NCBI RefSeq assembly: GCF_021401245.1
Contig: NZ_JACBFY010000002.1
Coordinates: 744,001 to 808,000 of the forward strand
Source: Pseudacidovorax sp. NFM-22
Lineage (GTDB): Bacteria; Pseudomonadota; Gammaproteobacteria; Burkholderiales; Burkholderiaceae_C
Direction: 5' to 3'
Length of the DNA: 64,000 bases
Shown: piece by piece, positions 39,687-48,760 of the stretch
Layout: each line of letters begins with the position of its first letter
How positions within the stretch are numbered: position 1 is the first letter of the stretch
Notes under the pieces: model-generated
What the model was told of the DNA's origin: nothing
Database searches by the model: none
Seen by the model: only the letters and a program-made list of their open reading frames with translations
Program-made: the position numbers and the translations under genes

Positions 39687-40847
39687 ATGACCAAACATCG
39701 GATCGTCGTCGGGCTGTCGGGCGGCGTGGACTCGGCCGTGACGGCGCACCTGCTCAAGCAGCAGGGCCACGAGGTCGTCGGCATCTTCATGAAGAACTGG
39801 GACGACGACGACGACAGCGAATACTGCTCGTCGAACGTGGATTTCGTGGACGCCGCCAGCGTGGCCGACGTGCTGGGCATCGAGATCGAGCACGTCAACT
39901 TCGCCGCCGACTACAAGGACCGCGTCTTCGCCGAGTTCCTGCGCGAATACCAGGCCGGCCGCACGCCCAACCCCGACGTGCTGTGCAACGCCGAGATCAA
40001 GTTCAAGGCCTTCCTCGACCACGCGATGCGCCTGGGCGCCGAGAAGATCGCGACCGGCCACTATGCCCGCGTACGCGCCGTCGATGCCGCCACGGGCCAA
40101 CCCTTCGCCCCCGCCGAGCCGGTGTCGGACTCGGCCCGCTACGAGCTGCTCAAGGGCCTGGACCCGGCCAAGGACCAGAGCTACTTCCTGCACCGCCTGA
40201 ACCAGGCCCAGCTGTCGAAGGCGCTGTTCCCCGTGGGCGAGCTGCACAAGACGCAGGTGCGCCAGATCGCCACCGACATCGGCCTGCCCGTGGCGGCCAA
40301 GAAGGACTCGACCGGCATCTGCTTCATCGGCGAGCGCCCCTTCCGCGAGTTCCTCAACCGCTACATCAGCAAGGCGCCGGGGCCGATCAAGGACGAACGC
40401 GGCCGCAAGCTGGGCGAGCACCACGGGCTGTCCTTCTACACGCTGGGCCAGCGCCAGGGCCTGGGCATCGGCGGCATCAAGGAGAAAGGCGCGCAGCGTG
40501 GCGGCGGCGAGCACGCGCCCTGGTTCGTCGCCCGCAAGGACGTGGCGGCCAACACGCTGTGGGTGGTGCAGGGCCACGACCATCCCTGGCTGCAGTCGCG
40601 CGCGCTGCTGGCGGCCGATGCGAGCTGGGTGGCCGGCACGCCGCCCGCAGGCGGAACCTACGGCAGCAAGACGCGCTACCGCCAGGCCGATTCACCCGCG
40701 CTGCTGCAGGCCCTGCCCGAGGCCCGCTTCCAGCTGGTGTTTCCGCAGCCGCAATGGGCGGTCACGCCCGGCCAGTCGGCCGTGCTGTACGACGGCGAGG
40801 TCTGCCTGGGCGGTGGCGTGATCGACGCGGCAGAGGGCGCACGCTGA
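39687..40847 (+). CDS. mnmA: tRNA 2-thiouridine(34) synthase
   Basis: A 386-residue enzyme that thiolates U34 of tRNA-Lys, -Glu and -Gln. The ATP-pyrophosphatase loop is SGGVDS at 11-16. The catalytic cysteines are in NPDVLCN and [12 protein letters not shown], and SYFLHRL and [11 protein letters not shown] are family markers. The loop [15 protein letters not shown] and an inserted His-Gly-rich segment fit betaproteobacterial MnmA. The stop codon overlaps the rsmE ATG by one base. Confidence 0.96.
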   Translation: MTKHRIVVGLSGGVDSAVTAHLLKQQGHEVVGIFMKNWDDDDDSEYCSSNVDFVDAASVADVLGIEIEHVNFAADYKDRVFAEFLREYQAGRTPNPDVLCNAEIKFKAFLDHAMRLGAEKIATGHYARVRAVDAATGQPFAPAEPVSDSARYELLKGLDPAKDQSYFLHRLNQAQLSKALFPVGELHKTQVRQIATDIGLPVAAKKDSTGICFIGERPFREFLNRYISKAPGPIKDERGRKLGEHHGLSFYTLGQRQGLGIGGIKEKGAQRGGGEHAPWFVARKDVAANTLWVVQGHDHPWLQSRALLAADASWVAGTPPAGGTYGSKTRYRQADSPALLQALPEARFQLVFPQPQWAVTPGQSAVLYDGEVCLGGGVIDAAEGAR

Positions 40848-41572
40848 TGCCGCGCATCCATTGCGCCACGCCCCTGGCCAGCGGCCAGTCGCTGGGCCTG
40901 CCGCCCGGCGCCGCCCGCCACGTGCAGGTGCTGCGGCTGCAACCCGGCGACGGCATCACCCTGTTCGACGGCCGCGGCGGCGAGTTCGAGGCCACGGTCG
41001 AGCGCATGGGTCGCAGCGATGTCGACGTGCGCGTGGGCACGCACCACGCCGTCGAGCGCGAGGCCCCGCTGGCGGTGCACCTGGCGGTGAGCATGCCCGC
41101 CAACGACCGCATGGACTGGCTGGTCGAGAAGGCCACCGAACTCGGCGTCGCCAGCATCCAGCCGCTGCAGACGGCCCACGGCGTGCTGCGCCTGGCTGGC
41201 GAGCGGGCACAGAAGAAGCAGGACCACTGGCAGGCCGTGGCCGTGGCCGCCTGCGAGCAGTGCGGCCGCAACCGGGTACCGGCGGTGCATCCGGTGCGCG
41301 ACCTGGGCACCTGGCTGGACGGCCTGGGCGCGGACGCGCCCACCGCCCGCCATGTGCTCGGCTTCGGCGACGAGGCGCAGCCGCTGGGCCGCACGGCGCT
41401 GGCGGGGGGAAGTGCGCTGTTCCTCAGTGGCCCCGAGGGCGGCCTCAACCCGCAGGAGGAGGCCCGGGCCCGCGCCAGTGGCTTCGTGTTGACCACCCTG
41501 GGCCCACGCATCCTGCGTGCCGAGACGGCGCCGCTGGCGGCGCTGGTGCACCTGCTGGCCGTGGCTGGCTGA
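40847..41572 (+). CDS. rsmE: 16S rRNA (uracil(1498)-N3)-methyltransferase
   Basis: A 241-residue SPOUT-class methyltransferase acting on U1498 of 16S rRNA. The N-terminal PUA-like region includes HVQVLRLQPGDGITLFDG. The knotted SAM-binding C-terminus has LFLSGPEGGLNPQEEARA and LGPRILRAETAPLAAL, the typical RsmE signature. The ATG overlaps the mnmA stop, so both tRNA and rRNA modification genes are translated from one message. Confidence 0.95.
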   Translation: MPRIHCATPLASGQSLGLPPGAARHVQVLRLQPGDGITLFDGRGGEFEATVERMGRSDVDVRVGTHHAVEREAPLAVHLAVSMPANDRMDWLVEKATELGVASIQPLQTAHGVLRLAGERAQKKQDHWQAVAVAACEQCGRNRVPAVHPVRDLGTWLDGLGADAPTARHVLGFGDEAQPLGRTALAGGSALFLSGPEGGLNPQEEARARASGFVLTTLGPRILRAETAPLAALVHLLAVAG

Positions 41573-41579
41573 GCCGGCT

Positions 41580-42503
41580 TCACCGGCCGCCCGGCGGCAG
41601 GATGCCCTGCGACTCCTCGGCCACCTGGGCATCCAGCCAGGCGCCGAAGGCCTGCACGGTCGCGTCTCCCGCCCGGTGCGGCGCCACGAACAGGCTGTAG
41701 CCGCGCGGTCCGTCTCCCTCGAAGGGATGGGCCAGGCACAGCTCGGCGCTGGCCAGCTCGCGCGCCACGCCGTAGCGCGGCATCAGGCCGATGCCCAGGT
41801 CGGCGCGCACCGCCTCCAGCACCATCGAGAACAGATCGAAGCGGTGGCCCACCATCGCATTCGCCGGAGGCCGGGCGATGCCGGCCTGCGCGAACCAGGC
41901 CTGCCAGGCGCCCAGGCGCGAGCTGAGCTGCAGCAGCGGCACGTCGCGGAAGTCGCCCTGCGCCACCGCGGCACGCCAGCGCGACCCTGATGCGCACACC
42001 ACGACCACCCGCTCGGCGCGCAGCGGCCGCACGGCCGCGCCGGGCCAACTGGCGTCGTCGTACTGCAGGGCGACGTCGAAATGGGGCTCGTCCATGTAGA
42101 CGTGCGTGGGAAAGACCTGCAGATGCACGCTGCAGGCCGGCTGCTCGGCCAGGAAGCCCGGCAGCCGCGGCAGCAGCCAGCGCTCGGCCAGCATCGGCAC
42201 GGCGCCCACCAGCAGCCGCTCGCCGTCGGGGCGCTGGGCCATGGCCTCGAGGGTGTGGTTCTCCAGCCGCAGCAGGTCGCCGGCCACCTGCGCGTGATAG
42301 CGCCGGCCCGCCTCGGTGAGCAGCGTGCCCCGTGCGCCGCGCTGCACCAGGCGCACGCCCAGTTGCAACTCCAGCAGGCGCAACTGCTGGCTGACGGCGC
42401 TGTGCGTCAGGCACAGTTCCTCGGCGGCCTTGCCCACGCCGTGACAGCGGGCGACGGCGTCGAACACGAGCAGGGCGCGGGTACTGGGAAGGTGCCGGGG
42501 CAT
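41580..42503 (-). CDS. LysR-family transcriptional regulator (GcvA-like)
   Basis: A 307-residue LTTR. The helix-turn-helix is ALLVFDAVARCHGVGKAAEE followed by LCLTHSAVSQQLRLLE. The effector-binding domain begins near residue 92. The GcvA-like pattern (PSTRALLVFDAVAR, LLTEAGRRY) suggests that subgroup. It diverges from the secreted M20 peptidase across 144 bases, the usual layout for an LTTR and its target, so regulation of that gene is plausible but not shown. Confidence 0.88.
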   Translation of the reverse strand: MPRHLPSTRALLVFDAVARCHGVGKAAEELCLTHSAVSQQLRLLELQLGVRLVQRGARGTLLTEAGRRYHAQVAGDLLRLENHTLEAMAQRPDGERLLVGAVPMLAERWLLPRLPGFLAEQPACSVHLQVFPTHVYMDEPHFDVALQYDDASWPGAAVRPLRAERVVVVCASGSRWRAAVAQGDFRDVPLLQLSSRLGAWQAWFAQAGIARPPANAMVGHRFDLFSMVLEAVRADLGIGLMPRYGVARELASAELCLAHPFEGDGPRGYSLFVAPHRAGDATVQAFGAWLDAQVAEESQGILPPGGR

Positions 42504-42647
42504 GTAAGAAAAACTGACGGTGCGGCGGATTAAATCAGAGCGGGGCGCGGATACAGCCGCCAGAATTTCCGCCGACCCGCGGCACCCCGTCAGCCTGATG
42601 ACAGGTGCCGCATCCCCCCCGCCCCGATTGCCCTCCAACCGACGCCC

Positions 42648-44033
42648 ATGACGCGCCCCTCTTCGATCCGGCCCTCCATGCCACGCCTGCGCCCGCTCGC
42701 CTCGCTGCTCGCCCTGTCCCTTGCCTTTGCCGGCGCCTCGGCGGCCTCGGCCCAGTCCTTCACCGCCATCGCGCCCACGCCCGCCCAGGTGCGGCCGGCG
42801 GTGGACCAGGCCTACACGCAACTGCTGTCGGCCCCGCAGATCCAGGCGCTGATGGAGGCGGTCAAGGCCGACCACGCGCGTTCCATCGACGACCTAAAGA
42901 TGCTCACCGAGATCGAGGCGCCGCCCTTCAAGGAGCGCCCGCGCGCCGAGGCCTTCCTCGCGCGCATGAAGGCCCTGGGCCTGGCGGACGCCCGCATCGA
43001 CAGCGAAGGCAACGTGGTCGGCCGGCGCAAGGGTACGGGCCAGGGGCCCACGCTGCTGATCTCGGCGCACCTGGACACCGTCTTCCCGGCCGGCACCGAC
43101 GTCAAGGTCAAGGAGCGCGACGGCCGCCTGTACGCGCCGGGCATCTCCGACGACACGCGTGGCCTGGCGGTGCTGCTGTCCTGGCTCAAGGTGCTCAACG
43201 AGCAGAAGATCCAGACCGTCGGCGACCTGCTCTTCGTGGGCAACGTGGGCGAGGAGGAACTGGGCAACCTGCGCGGCATGAAGCACCTCTTTGCCGAGCA
43301 CCGCGACATCGACGGCATGGTCGGCCTGGAGCCGGCACCGGACGGCACCGTCCTGATCCTGGGCACGGCCAGCCACCGCTACGAGGTGAACTTCAAGGGC
43401 CCGGGCGGCCACAGCTACGCCGCCTTCGGCCAGGTGCCCAGCGCCATCCACGGCATGGGCCGCGCCATCGCCAAGATCGCCGAGGTGCGCACGCCCACCT
43501 TCCCCAAGACCACCTTCACCGTGGGCACGGTGGCGGGCGGCACCTCGGTCAACACCATCGCGCCGGATGCACGCATGGCGGTGGACATCCGCTCGGACCA
43601 GATGGACTCCCTGCTCGCCACCGAGAAGAAGATCCTCGCCGCCATCGACGAGGCCGTGGCCGAGGAGAACAAGCGCTGGAACGTCGAGACGCTCACCGTG
43701 CAGACCAAGCTGATCGGCGACCGGCCGGGCGGCCGCACGCCGTCGGATTCGGTGATCGTGGAGGCGGCCACGCGCGCCAACGCCTCCTTCGGCCACAAGA
43801 CGCTGCTGACGGGCGCCAGCACCGACGCCAACGTGCCGATGGCGCTGGGCATTCCGGCCATCATCGTGGGCGGCGGCGGCAAGACGGGCGGCTTCCATGC
43901 GCTGAGCGAATGGATCGACCTGACGGACGGCTGGAAGGGCGCCCAGAACTCCCTGGCCACGGTGCTCGGCCTGGTGGGCGTGCAGGGCGTGACGCAGCCG
44001 CTGCTGGAAAAGCGGCCGCCGCGCGCGCCGTGA
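42648..44033 (+). CDS. secreted M20-family metallopeptidase
   Basis: A 461-residue zinc hydrolase with an N-terminal signal peptide of about 35 residues ending ASAQS. The metal and catalytic residues are in LISAHLDTVFPAG (His, Asp), GISDDTRG (Asp), VGNVGEEELGN (Glu-Glu) and VGLEPAP; the dimerisation domain starts at GPGGHSYAAFG. The fold resembles peptidase T and aminoacyl-histidine dipeptidases. Periplasmic action is inferred from the signal. ATG at 42648 is used; an ATG at 42678 gives a shorter signal. A strong terminator follows. Confidence 0.87.
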   Translation: MTRPSSIRPSMPRLRPLASLLALSLAFAGASAASAQSFTAIAPTPAQVRPAVDQAYTQLLSAPQIQALMEAVKADHARSIDDLKMLTEIEAPPFKERPRAEAFLARMKALGLADARIDSEGNVVGRRKGTGQGPTLLISAHLDTVFPAGTDVKVKERDGRLYAPGISDDTRGLAVLLSWLKVLNEQKIQTVGDLLFVGNVGEEELGNLRGMKHLFAEHRDIDGMVGLEPAPDGTVLILGTASHRYEVNFKGPGGHSYAAFGQVPSAIHGMGRAIAKIAEVRTPTFPKTTFTVGTVAGGTSVNTIAPDARMAVDIRSDQMDSLLATEKKILAAIDEAVAEENKRWNVETLTVQTKLIGDRPGGRTPSDSVIVEAATRANASFGHKTLLTGASTDANVPMALGIPAIIVGGGGKTGGFHALSEWIDLTDGWKGAQNSLATVLGLVGVQGVTQPLLEKRPPRAP

Positions 44034-44110
44034 TTGCGTCAAATCCAGTGTCCAAAAGGTGAATTACGCACGGCTTCGCTGAAAAAGCGGCGCCGTTTCG
44101 CGAAGAAGAC

Positions 44111-44142
44111 GAGGCCGCCCTGAACAATGGCGGCCTCGTTTT
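44111..44142 (+). terminator. rho-independent terminator
   Basis: GAGGCCGCC (44111-44119) pairs with GGCGGCCTC (44129-44137) around the loop CTGAACAAT, followed by GTTTTC. It closes the M20 peptidase transcript and lies just before the YidB-like gene. Confidence 0.8.
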
Positions 44143-44162
44143 CATTTCGCAGGGAAGAAGCC

Positions 44163-44600
44163 ATGGGCTTGCTCGATTCCGTCCTCGGCCAGGTGCTCAA
44201 CAGCGGGGCACCGGCCCCGCACTCGCCGGGCAGCGATCCGGTCGCCATCTTCGGCAGCCTGCTGCAGGAAAGCGGCGGGGTCGGTGGCCTGGTGCAGAAG
44301 CTGCAGCAGGCCGGCCTGGGTGACGCCGTGGGCTCATGGATCGGCACCGGGCAGAACCAGCCCGTGTCGCCCGACCAGGTGCACGGCGCGCTGGGCCAGG
44401 ACGTGATCGGCGCCGTGGCGCAGAAGCTGGGCCTGAATGTGCAGACGCTGCTGCCGCTGCTCGCGACGCTGCTGCCGGTGCTGATCGATCGCCTGACGCC
44501 GCAGGGCCGCCTGCCGGACCAGGAGCCGTCGCTGTCGGCTGGCGCGGGCGGGCTGGGCGATCTGCTGGGGGCGCTGGGCCCGCTGCTCGGCCGGCGCTGA
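44163..44600 (+). CDS. YidB family protein (DUF937)
   Basis: A 145-residue small protein of the YidB type. It begins MGLLDSVLGQVL, has Gly/Gln/Leu-rich helices and the conserved region SWIGTGQNQPVSPDQVHGAL, followed by GQDVIGAVAQKLG and a hydrophobic LLPLLATLLPVLIDRL helix. The ATG at 44163 is preceded by GGGAAGAAGCC, a usable ribosome binding site. The family function is unknown. It stands alone between two peptidases. Confidence 0.85.
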   Translation: MGLLDSVLGQVLNSGAPAPHSPGSDPVAIFGSLLQESGGVGGLVQKLQQAGLGDAVGSWIGTGQNQPVSPDQVHGALGQDVIGAVAQKLGLNVQTLLPLLATLLPVLIDRLTPQGRLPDQEPSLSAGAGGLGDLLGALGPLLGRR

Positions 44601-44677
44601 GCGACGGTCCGGCCGGCCCGATCAGCCGGCCAGCCCACACGCCGCATGGGCTGAAGGCCGGGTCGCGACGATCCGCT

Positions 44678-46177
44678 TCAGGCCGCCTGTTCGGCCACGT
44701 GCTTGGCCGGCATCGCGGCCATCACCTGCGCGACGGCGGCCGTCAGCCGCTTGGCATAGGGCACGTGCAGGAACTCGTTGGGCCCGTGGGCATTGCTCTT
44801 CGGGCCCAGCACGCCGCAGACCATCATCTGCGCCTTCGGAAAGCCGGCGCTCAGCATGTTCATCAGCGGAATCGTGCCGCCCTGGCCGATGTAGCCGCAG
44901 GGCGCGCCGAAATGGGCCTGGCTGGCAGCGTCCAGCGCCTGCTGGAACCACGGCACCATGGCCGGCGCGTTCCAGCCGGTGGCGCCGCCGCCCGACTCGA
45001 AGGTCACCTTGGCCTGGTAGGGCGCGTTGTCCTCCAGCAGCGCCTTCAGCTCCTGCACCACCTGCGCCGCCTCCACCAGCGGCGGCAGGCGCAGCGAGAG
45101 CTTGAAGGCCGTGTAGGGCCGCAGCACGTTGCCGGCGTCCTTCAAGGCCGGGAAGCCCTCGGCGCCCGTCACCGACAGCGTCGGCCGCCAGGTGCGGTTG
45201 AGCAGCGCCTCGACCGGATCGGTGGTGGTCGGCAGCGCGAAGGCATTGGCGCCGCCGCAGTCGTAGTGGGCCCAGGGGAAGCGCTTGTAGACCTCGTCGC
45301 CCAGGATGGCGGCCGTGGCCTTGGCCTGCGCCAGGCGTTCGGCGGGCACCTCGCAGTGGAAGCTGGCGGGCAGCAGGCGGCCGGTCTTGCTGTCCTCCAG
45401 CCGGTCCAGCACCTGCCGCATGATGCGGAAGCTCGACGGCACCAGGCCCGAGGCGTCGCCCGAATGGATGCCCTCGGTGAGGATCTCCACCTTGAGCGTG
45501 CCGCCGGCCAGGCCGCGCAGCGAGGTGGTGAGCCAGAGCTGGTCGTAGTTGCCGGCGCCCGAGTCCAGGCAGACCACCAGCGCCACCTCGCCCAGGCGGC
45601 TGCGCAGCGCGTCCACGTAGGGCAGCAGGTCGTAGGAGCCGGATTCCTCGCAGGTCTCGATCAGGCCGACGATGCGCGGATGGGCCACGCCCTGCGCCTT
45701 CAGCGCCTGGATGGCCGCCACGCTGGCGTAGATGGCGTAGCCGTCGTCCGCGCCGCCGCGGCCGTAGAGCAGGCCGTCTTCGTACTTGGGCGTCCAGGGG
45801 CCGAGGTCGCGGCGCCAGCCGGTGAATTCGGGCTGCTTGTCCAGGTGGCCGTACATCAGCACGGTTTCGTTCATCGCCGTGCCGCTGGCGGGCAGCTCGA
45901 AGAACAGCACCGGGGTGCGGCCTTCCAGGCGCACGATCTCCAGCGTGAGGCCCTCGACCTTCTGCGCCTCGACCCAGGTGGCGGCATTGCGCAGCACCGT
46001 CTCCAGGTAGCCGTTGGCGGACCAGTCCGGATCGAAGCCCGGCGACTTCGCCGGAATGGCGATGTAGTCAGTGAGCTGGCGGACGATGTCGCCGTCCCAG
46101 CGGGCGGTGACGTCGGCCAGGGCGCGCTCGGTGTCGAGCAGGCCGGCGGGGAATTCTTTGTGCAGAGGGGCGTTCAT
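44678..46177 (-). CDS. M20-family metallopeptidase (cytosolic dipeptidase-like)
   Basis: A 499-residue M20 peptidase without signal peptide. Zinc-site motifs are VLMYGHLDKQPE, YGRGGADDGYAIYA, LIETCEESGS and VCLDSGAGN, with the dimerisation domain around VEILTEGIHSGDASG. The length and the GHLDKQP pattern match the CNDP/DapE-like dipeptidases that cleave short peptides with one or two zinc ions. It lies divergent from the DUF72 gene, with 101 bases between starts. Confidence 0.9.
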   Translation of the reverse strand: MNAPLHKEFPAGLLDTERALADVTARWDGDIVRQLTDYIAIPAKSPGFDPDWSANGYLETVLRNAATWVEAQKVEGLTLEIVRLEGRTPVLFFELPASGTAMNETVLMYGHLDKQPEFTGWRRDLGPWTPKYEDGLLYGRGGADDGYAIYASVAAIQALKAQGVAHPRIVGLIETCEESGSYDLLPYVDALRSRLGEVALVVCLDSGAGNYDQLWLTTSLRGLAGGTLKVEILTEGIHSGDASGLVPSSFRIMRQVLDRLEDSKTGRLLPASFHCEVPAERLAQAKATAAILGDEVYKRFPWAHYDCGGANAFALPTTTDPVEALLNRTWRPTLSVTGAEGFPALKDAGNVLRPYTAFKLSLRLPPLVEAAQVVQELKALLEDNAPYQAKVTFESGGGATGWNAPAMVPWFQQALDAASQAHFGAPCGYIGQGGTIPLMNMLSAGFPKAQMMVCGVLGPKSNAHGPNEFLHVPYAKRLTAAVAQVMAAMPAKHVAEQAA

Positions 46178-46278
46178 CGGCGGTTCTCCGTGGGGCGCGT
46201 GGCCGGGGCAATCGATCCATTTTGCGCCGGGATGGGCCCCGGCGTAGAGTGCGCCAACCGCATCCCCCCAGCACGCCC

Positions 46279-47073
46279 ATGCCCAAGAAAGCTGCCCCTG
46301 CCGCCGCCGACCTGCCCGCCCCGCCGCAGACGCCCGTGCGCGTGGGCATCGGCGGCTGGACCTTCGAGCCCTGGCGCGGCAGCTTCTACCCGCCCGGCCT
46401 GCCGCATGCGCAGGAGCTGGCCCACGCCAGCCGGCGCCTCACGGCCATCGAGGTCAACGGCACCTTCTACAGCACCTTCAAGCCCGACACCTTCCGCAAG
46501 TGGCGCGAGGCCACGCCCGAAGGCTTCGTCTTCTCGCTGAAGGCGCACCGCCTGACGACGCACCGGCGCGAGCTGGCCAAGGCCGGCGATGCGGTGCAGC
46601 GCTTCATCGGCAGCGGCCTGGCCGAGCTGGGCGACCGGCTGGGGCCCGTCGTCTGGCAGTTCATGCCCACGCATGCCTTCGACTCCGTGGACTTCGGCGC
46701 CTTCCTGGAACTGCTGCCGCCCAAGGTCGATGGCCTGCCGCTGCAGCATGTGATGGAGGTGCGACATCCCAGCTTCATCGATCCGGCCTACCTGGCCCTG
46801 GCCGCGCGGCACGGCGTGGCGACCGTCTTCACCGACAGCCCGAAATTCCCATCCTTCGACGCGCCGCAGGGGCCCATCGTCTATGCGCGGCTGATGGATG
46901 CGCAGCCGCGCTTCGCCAACGGCTATGCACCCCGCGCGCTCGATGCACTGGCGACCCAGGCGCGCGACTGGGTTGCCGAGCGGCCCACCTATGTCTTCTT
47001 CATCAACGGCCACAAGGAAAAAGCCCCCGCCGCGGCGGAGGCTCTTCTGAAGCGGCTGGCCGACGCGCCTTGA
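46279..47073 (+). CDS. DUF72 (YecE family) protein
   Basis: A 264-residue TIM-barrel-like protein. Family markers are VRVGIGGWTFEPWRGSFYP, EVNGTFYSTFKPDTFRKW, FVFSLKAHRLTTH and LQHVMEVRHPSF. The biochemical role of the family is unknown. ATG at 46279 gives a short Ala/Pro-rich lead before the barrel. The 3' end is convergent with the bactofilin gene and carries on its minus strand what looks like the bactofilin terminator. Confidence 0.88.
   Translation: MPKKAAPAAADLPAPPQTPVRVGIGGWTFEPWRGSFYPPGLPHAQELAHASRRLTAIEVNGTFYSTFKPDTFRKWREATPEGFVFSLKAHRLTTHRRELAKAGDAVQRFIGSGLAELGDRLGPVVWQFMPTHAFDSVDFGAFLELLPPKVDGLPLQHVMEVRHPSFIDPAYLALAARHGVATVFTDSPKFPSFDAPQGPIVYARLMDAQPRFANGYAPRALDALATQARDWVAERPTYVFFINGHKEKAPAAAEALLKRLADAP
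47018..47043 (-). terminator. likely bactofilin terminator inside the DUF72 coding end
   Basis: On the minus strand GAGCCTCCGCCGCGGCGGGG folds into a nearly perfect stem and is followed by GGCTTTTTCC. It lies about 75 bases beyond the bactofilin stop codon and within the last codons of the convergent DUF72 gene. Confidence 0.55.
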
Positions 47074-47092
47074 ACGGCGCGCCGCGCAACGC

Positions 47093-47116
47093 GGCGATGG
47101 CGATGGCGATGGCGAT
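47093..47116. repeat. ggcgat x4 microsatellite next to the bactofilin stop
   Basis: Four perfect copies of ggcgat end two bases before the bactofilin stop codon (read on the minus strand). This is the second gene in the window whose 3' end abuts a six-base tandem array. Confidence 0.85.
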
Positions 47117-47118
47117 GC

Positions 47119-47649
47119 TCAGGCCGCCAGGGCGGGCTTGGCGTCGCTCGCGGTGCTCGTGCCCACGCTGATCTCGCCGGAGAGCTGGCCGCCCTCCTCG
47201 ATCACGATCTTGCCGTAGCGGATCTTGCCCGACACCTTGCCGGTGGCATGGATCACCAGCTTCTGGCGCACGGTCAGGTTGCCGTCGAACACGCCGCGGA
47301 TCTCGGCGATGTCGATCTCGGCCGAGCCCTTGAAGGCGCCCTGCTCGGCGATCTGGATGACGCGCGAATCCATGGTCGCCTCGACCGTGCCCTCGACCAC
47401 CAGCGTGTCGCAGTCGGTGATCTCGACGCCCTTGAGCTTGATGTTGGGACCGACGGTCAGCTTGCTGCCCGTTTCCTGCACCGGAGCCTGTGCGGCGGCT
47501 GGCGTTGCGGCAGATGCCGAGGCCAGCGCCGGCCCACCCACAGGATGGCCCGACAGCGTGCCGGCGCCCATCAGCGGGGCGGGACGCGAGGTCAGGCTTT
47601 CGTTGGGGTCACGGTCACGTTTGCCGAAGAAGGGGGATTGCGAAGCCAA
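47119..47649 (-). CDS. bactofilin
   Basis: A 176-residue cytoskeletal protein. About 60 disordered residues with Ala/Pro/Gly lead into the bactofilin beta-helix core (LTVGPNIKLKGVEITDCDTL, VVEGTVEATM, FKGSAEIDIAEIRGVFDGNL, GKVSGKIRYGKIVIEEGGQL). Bactofilins polymerise without nucleotides at membranes and guide cell shape or polar structures. The start is TTG at 47649, with AAGGAG eight bases upstream; no ATG is available near. It is monocistronic here. Confidence 0.92.
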   Translation of the reverse strand: MASQSPFFGKRDRDPNESLTSRPAPLMGAGTLSGHPVGGPALASASAATPAAAQAPVQETGSKLTVGPNIKLKGVEITDCDTLVVEGTVEATMDSRVIQIAEQGAFKGSAEIDIAEIRGVFDGNLTVRQKLVIHATGKVSGKIRYGKIVIEEGGQLSGEISVGTSTASDAKPALAA

Positions 47650-47815
47650 AGGGTGATCTCCTTGCGAAAGCGCCAATGGTAGGCAAGTGATTCTGAATGT
47701 TGACACTTCTTTGCGAAAGATCGGTAACAACCCGCGGCAGGGCCGATGTCGCCGGCCTCGCCGCCTTGCCGTCAGAATTCGCCGCGTCCGGCCCCCACCC
47801 GCACTTCCTTCCTGC

Positions 47816-48760
47816 ATGACCCCGCACAACGACCTCGCCCATCACGACGACGACATCCCAGGCATGTTCGATGACCGGGCGGCCGACGCCCGCTTCGGCA
47901 AACCCGCCTCCGGCTGGCGCCGCACGCTCTTCACGGTCATATTCGAATCGGAGACGCGGGCCGGCCGCAGCTTCGACCTGCTGCTGATCGCGGCCATCCT
48001 GACGAGCGTCGGCGTGGTCATGCTCGAGAGCATGGCCGGGATGCGGGCCCGCCATGGCGCCTTGCTGCACGGGCTCGAATGGGTGTTCACCGCGCTCTTC
48101 ACCCTGGAGTACCTGGCCCGCCTGGTGTGCGTACAGCGCCCGCTGCGCTATGCCCTCAGCTTCTATGGCGTGATCGACCTGCTGGCCCTGCTGCCGACCT
48201 ACCTGGTGGCCCTGGAGCCATCGCTGGGCGCGCTGATCGACGTGCGCGTGCTGCGGCTGCTGCGGGTGTTCCGCATCTTCAAGCTGTCGCGCTATGCGCA
48301 CGAGTACCGCACGCTCGCCCTCGCGCTGGCGGCCAGCGCGCGCAAGATCACGGTCTTCCTGGGCTTCGTGATGCTGCTGGTGCTGGTATCGGGCACGCTC
48401 ATGTACGTGGTGGAAGGGCCGCCGCACGGCTTCACCAGCATTCCCACCGCCATGTACTGGGCGGTCTCGACGATGACGACGGTGGGTTTCGGCGATCTGG
48501 TGCCCCGCACCGACATGGGCCGGCTCATCGCGTCGGCCATGATGCTGACCGGCTGGGGCGTGCTGGCGGTGCCCACCGGCATCGTCACGGCCGAGATGGG
48601 CGCGCAGCGGCGGCTGCAGACGCTGCGCGACCGCGCCGCCGCCGATGCGCATTGCACCGCCTGCGGCGCGGACGGCCATGCGGACGACGCGCACTACTGC
48701 CGGCGGTGCGGCACGCCTCTGCCACGCGCCGGCGCGGCACTCAATCCCGCTCGAACTTGA
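47816..48760 (+). CDS. voltage-gated-like potassium channel with C-terminal zinc ribbon
   Basis: A 314-residue six-segment ion channel. The S4-like segment is VLRLLRVFRIFKLSRY with four regularly spaced Arg. The pore has the K+ selectivity filter TTVGFGD between S5 and S6. After S6 a short helical stretch leads to a four-Cys module CTACGADGHADDAHYCRRCG, typical of a zinc ribbon and not usual in Kch-type channels. It lies in the inner membrane. Its last 20 bases overlap the convergent metW gene. Confidence 0.9.
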   Translation: MTPHNDLAHHDDDIPGMFDDRAADARFGKPASGWRRTLFTVIFESETRAGRSFDLLLIAAILTSVGVVMLESMAGMRARHGALLHGLEWVFTALFTLEYLARLVCVQRPLRYALSFYGVIDLLALLPTYLVALEPSLGALIDVRVLRLLRVFRIFKLSRYAHEYRTLALALAASARKITVFLGFVMLLVLVSGTLMYVVEGPPHGFTSIPTAMYWAVSTMTTVGFGDLVPRTDMGRLIASAMMLTGWGVLAVPTGIVTAEMGAQRRLQTLRDRAAADAHCTACGADGHADDAHYCRRCGTPLPRAGAALNPART

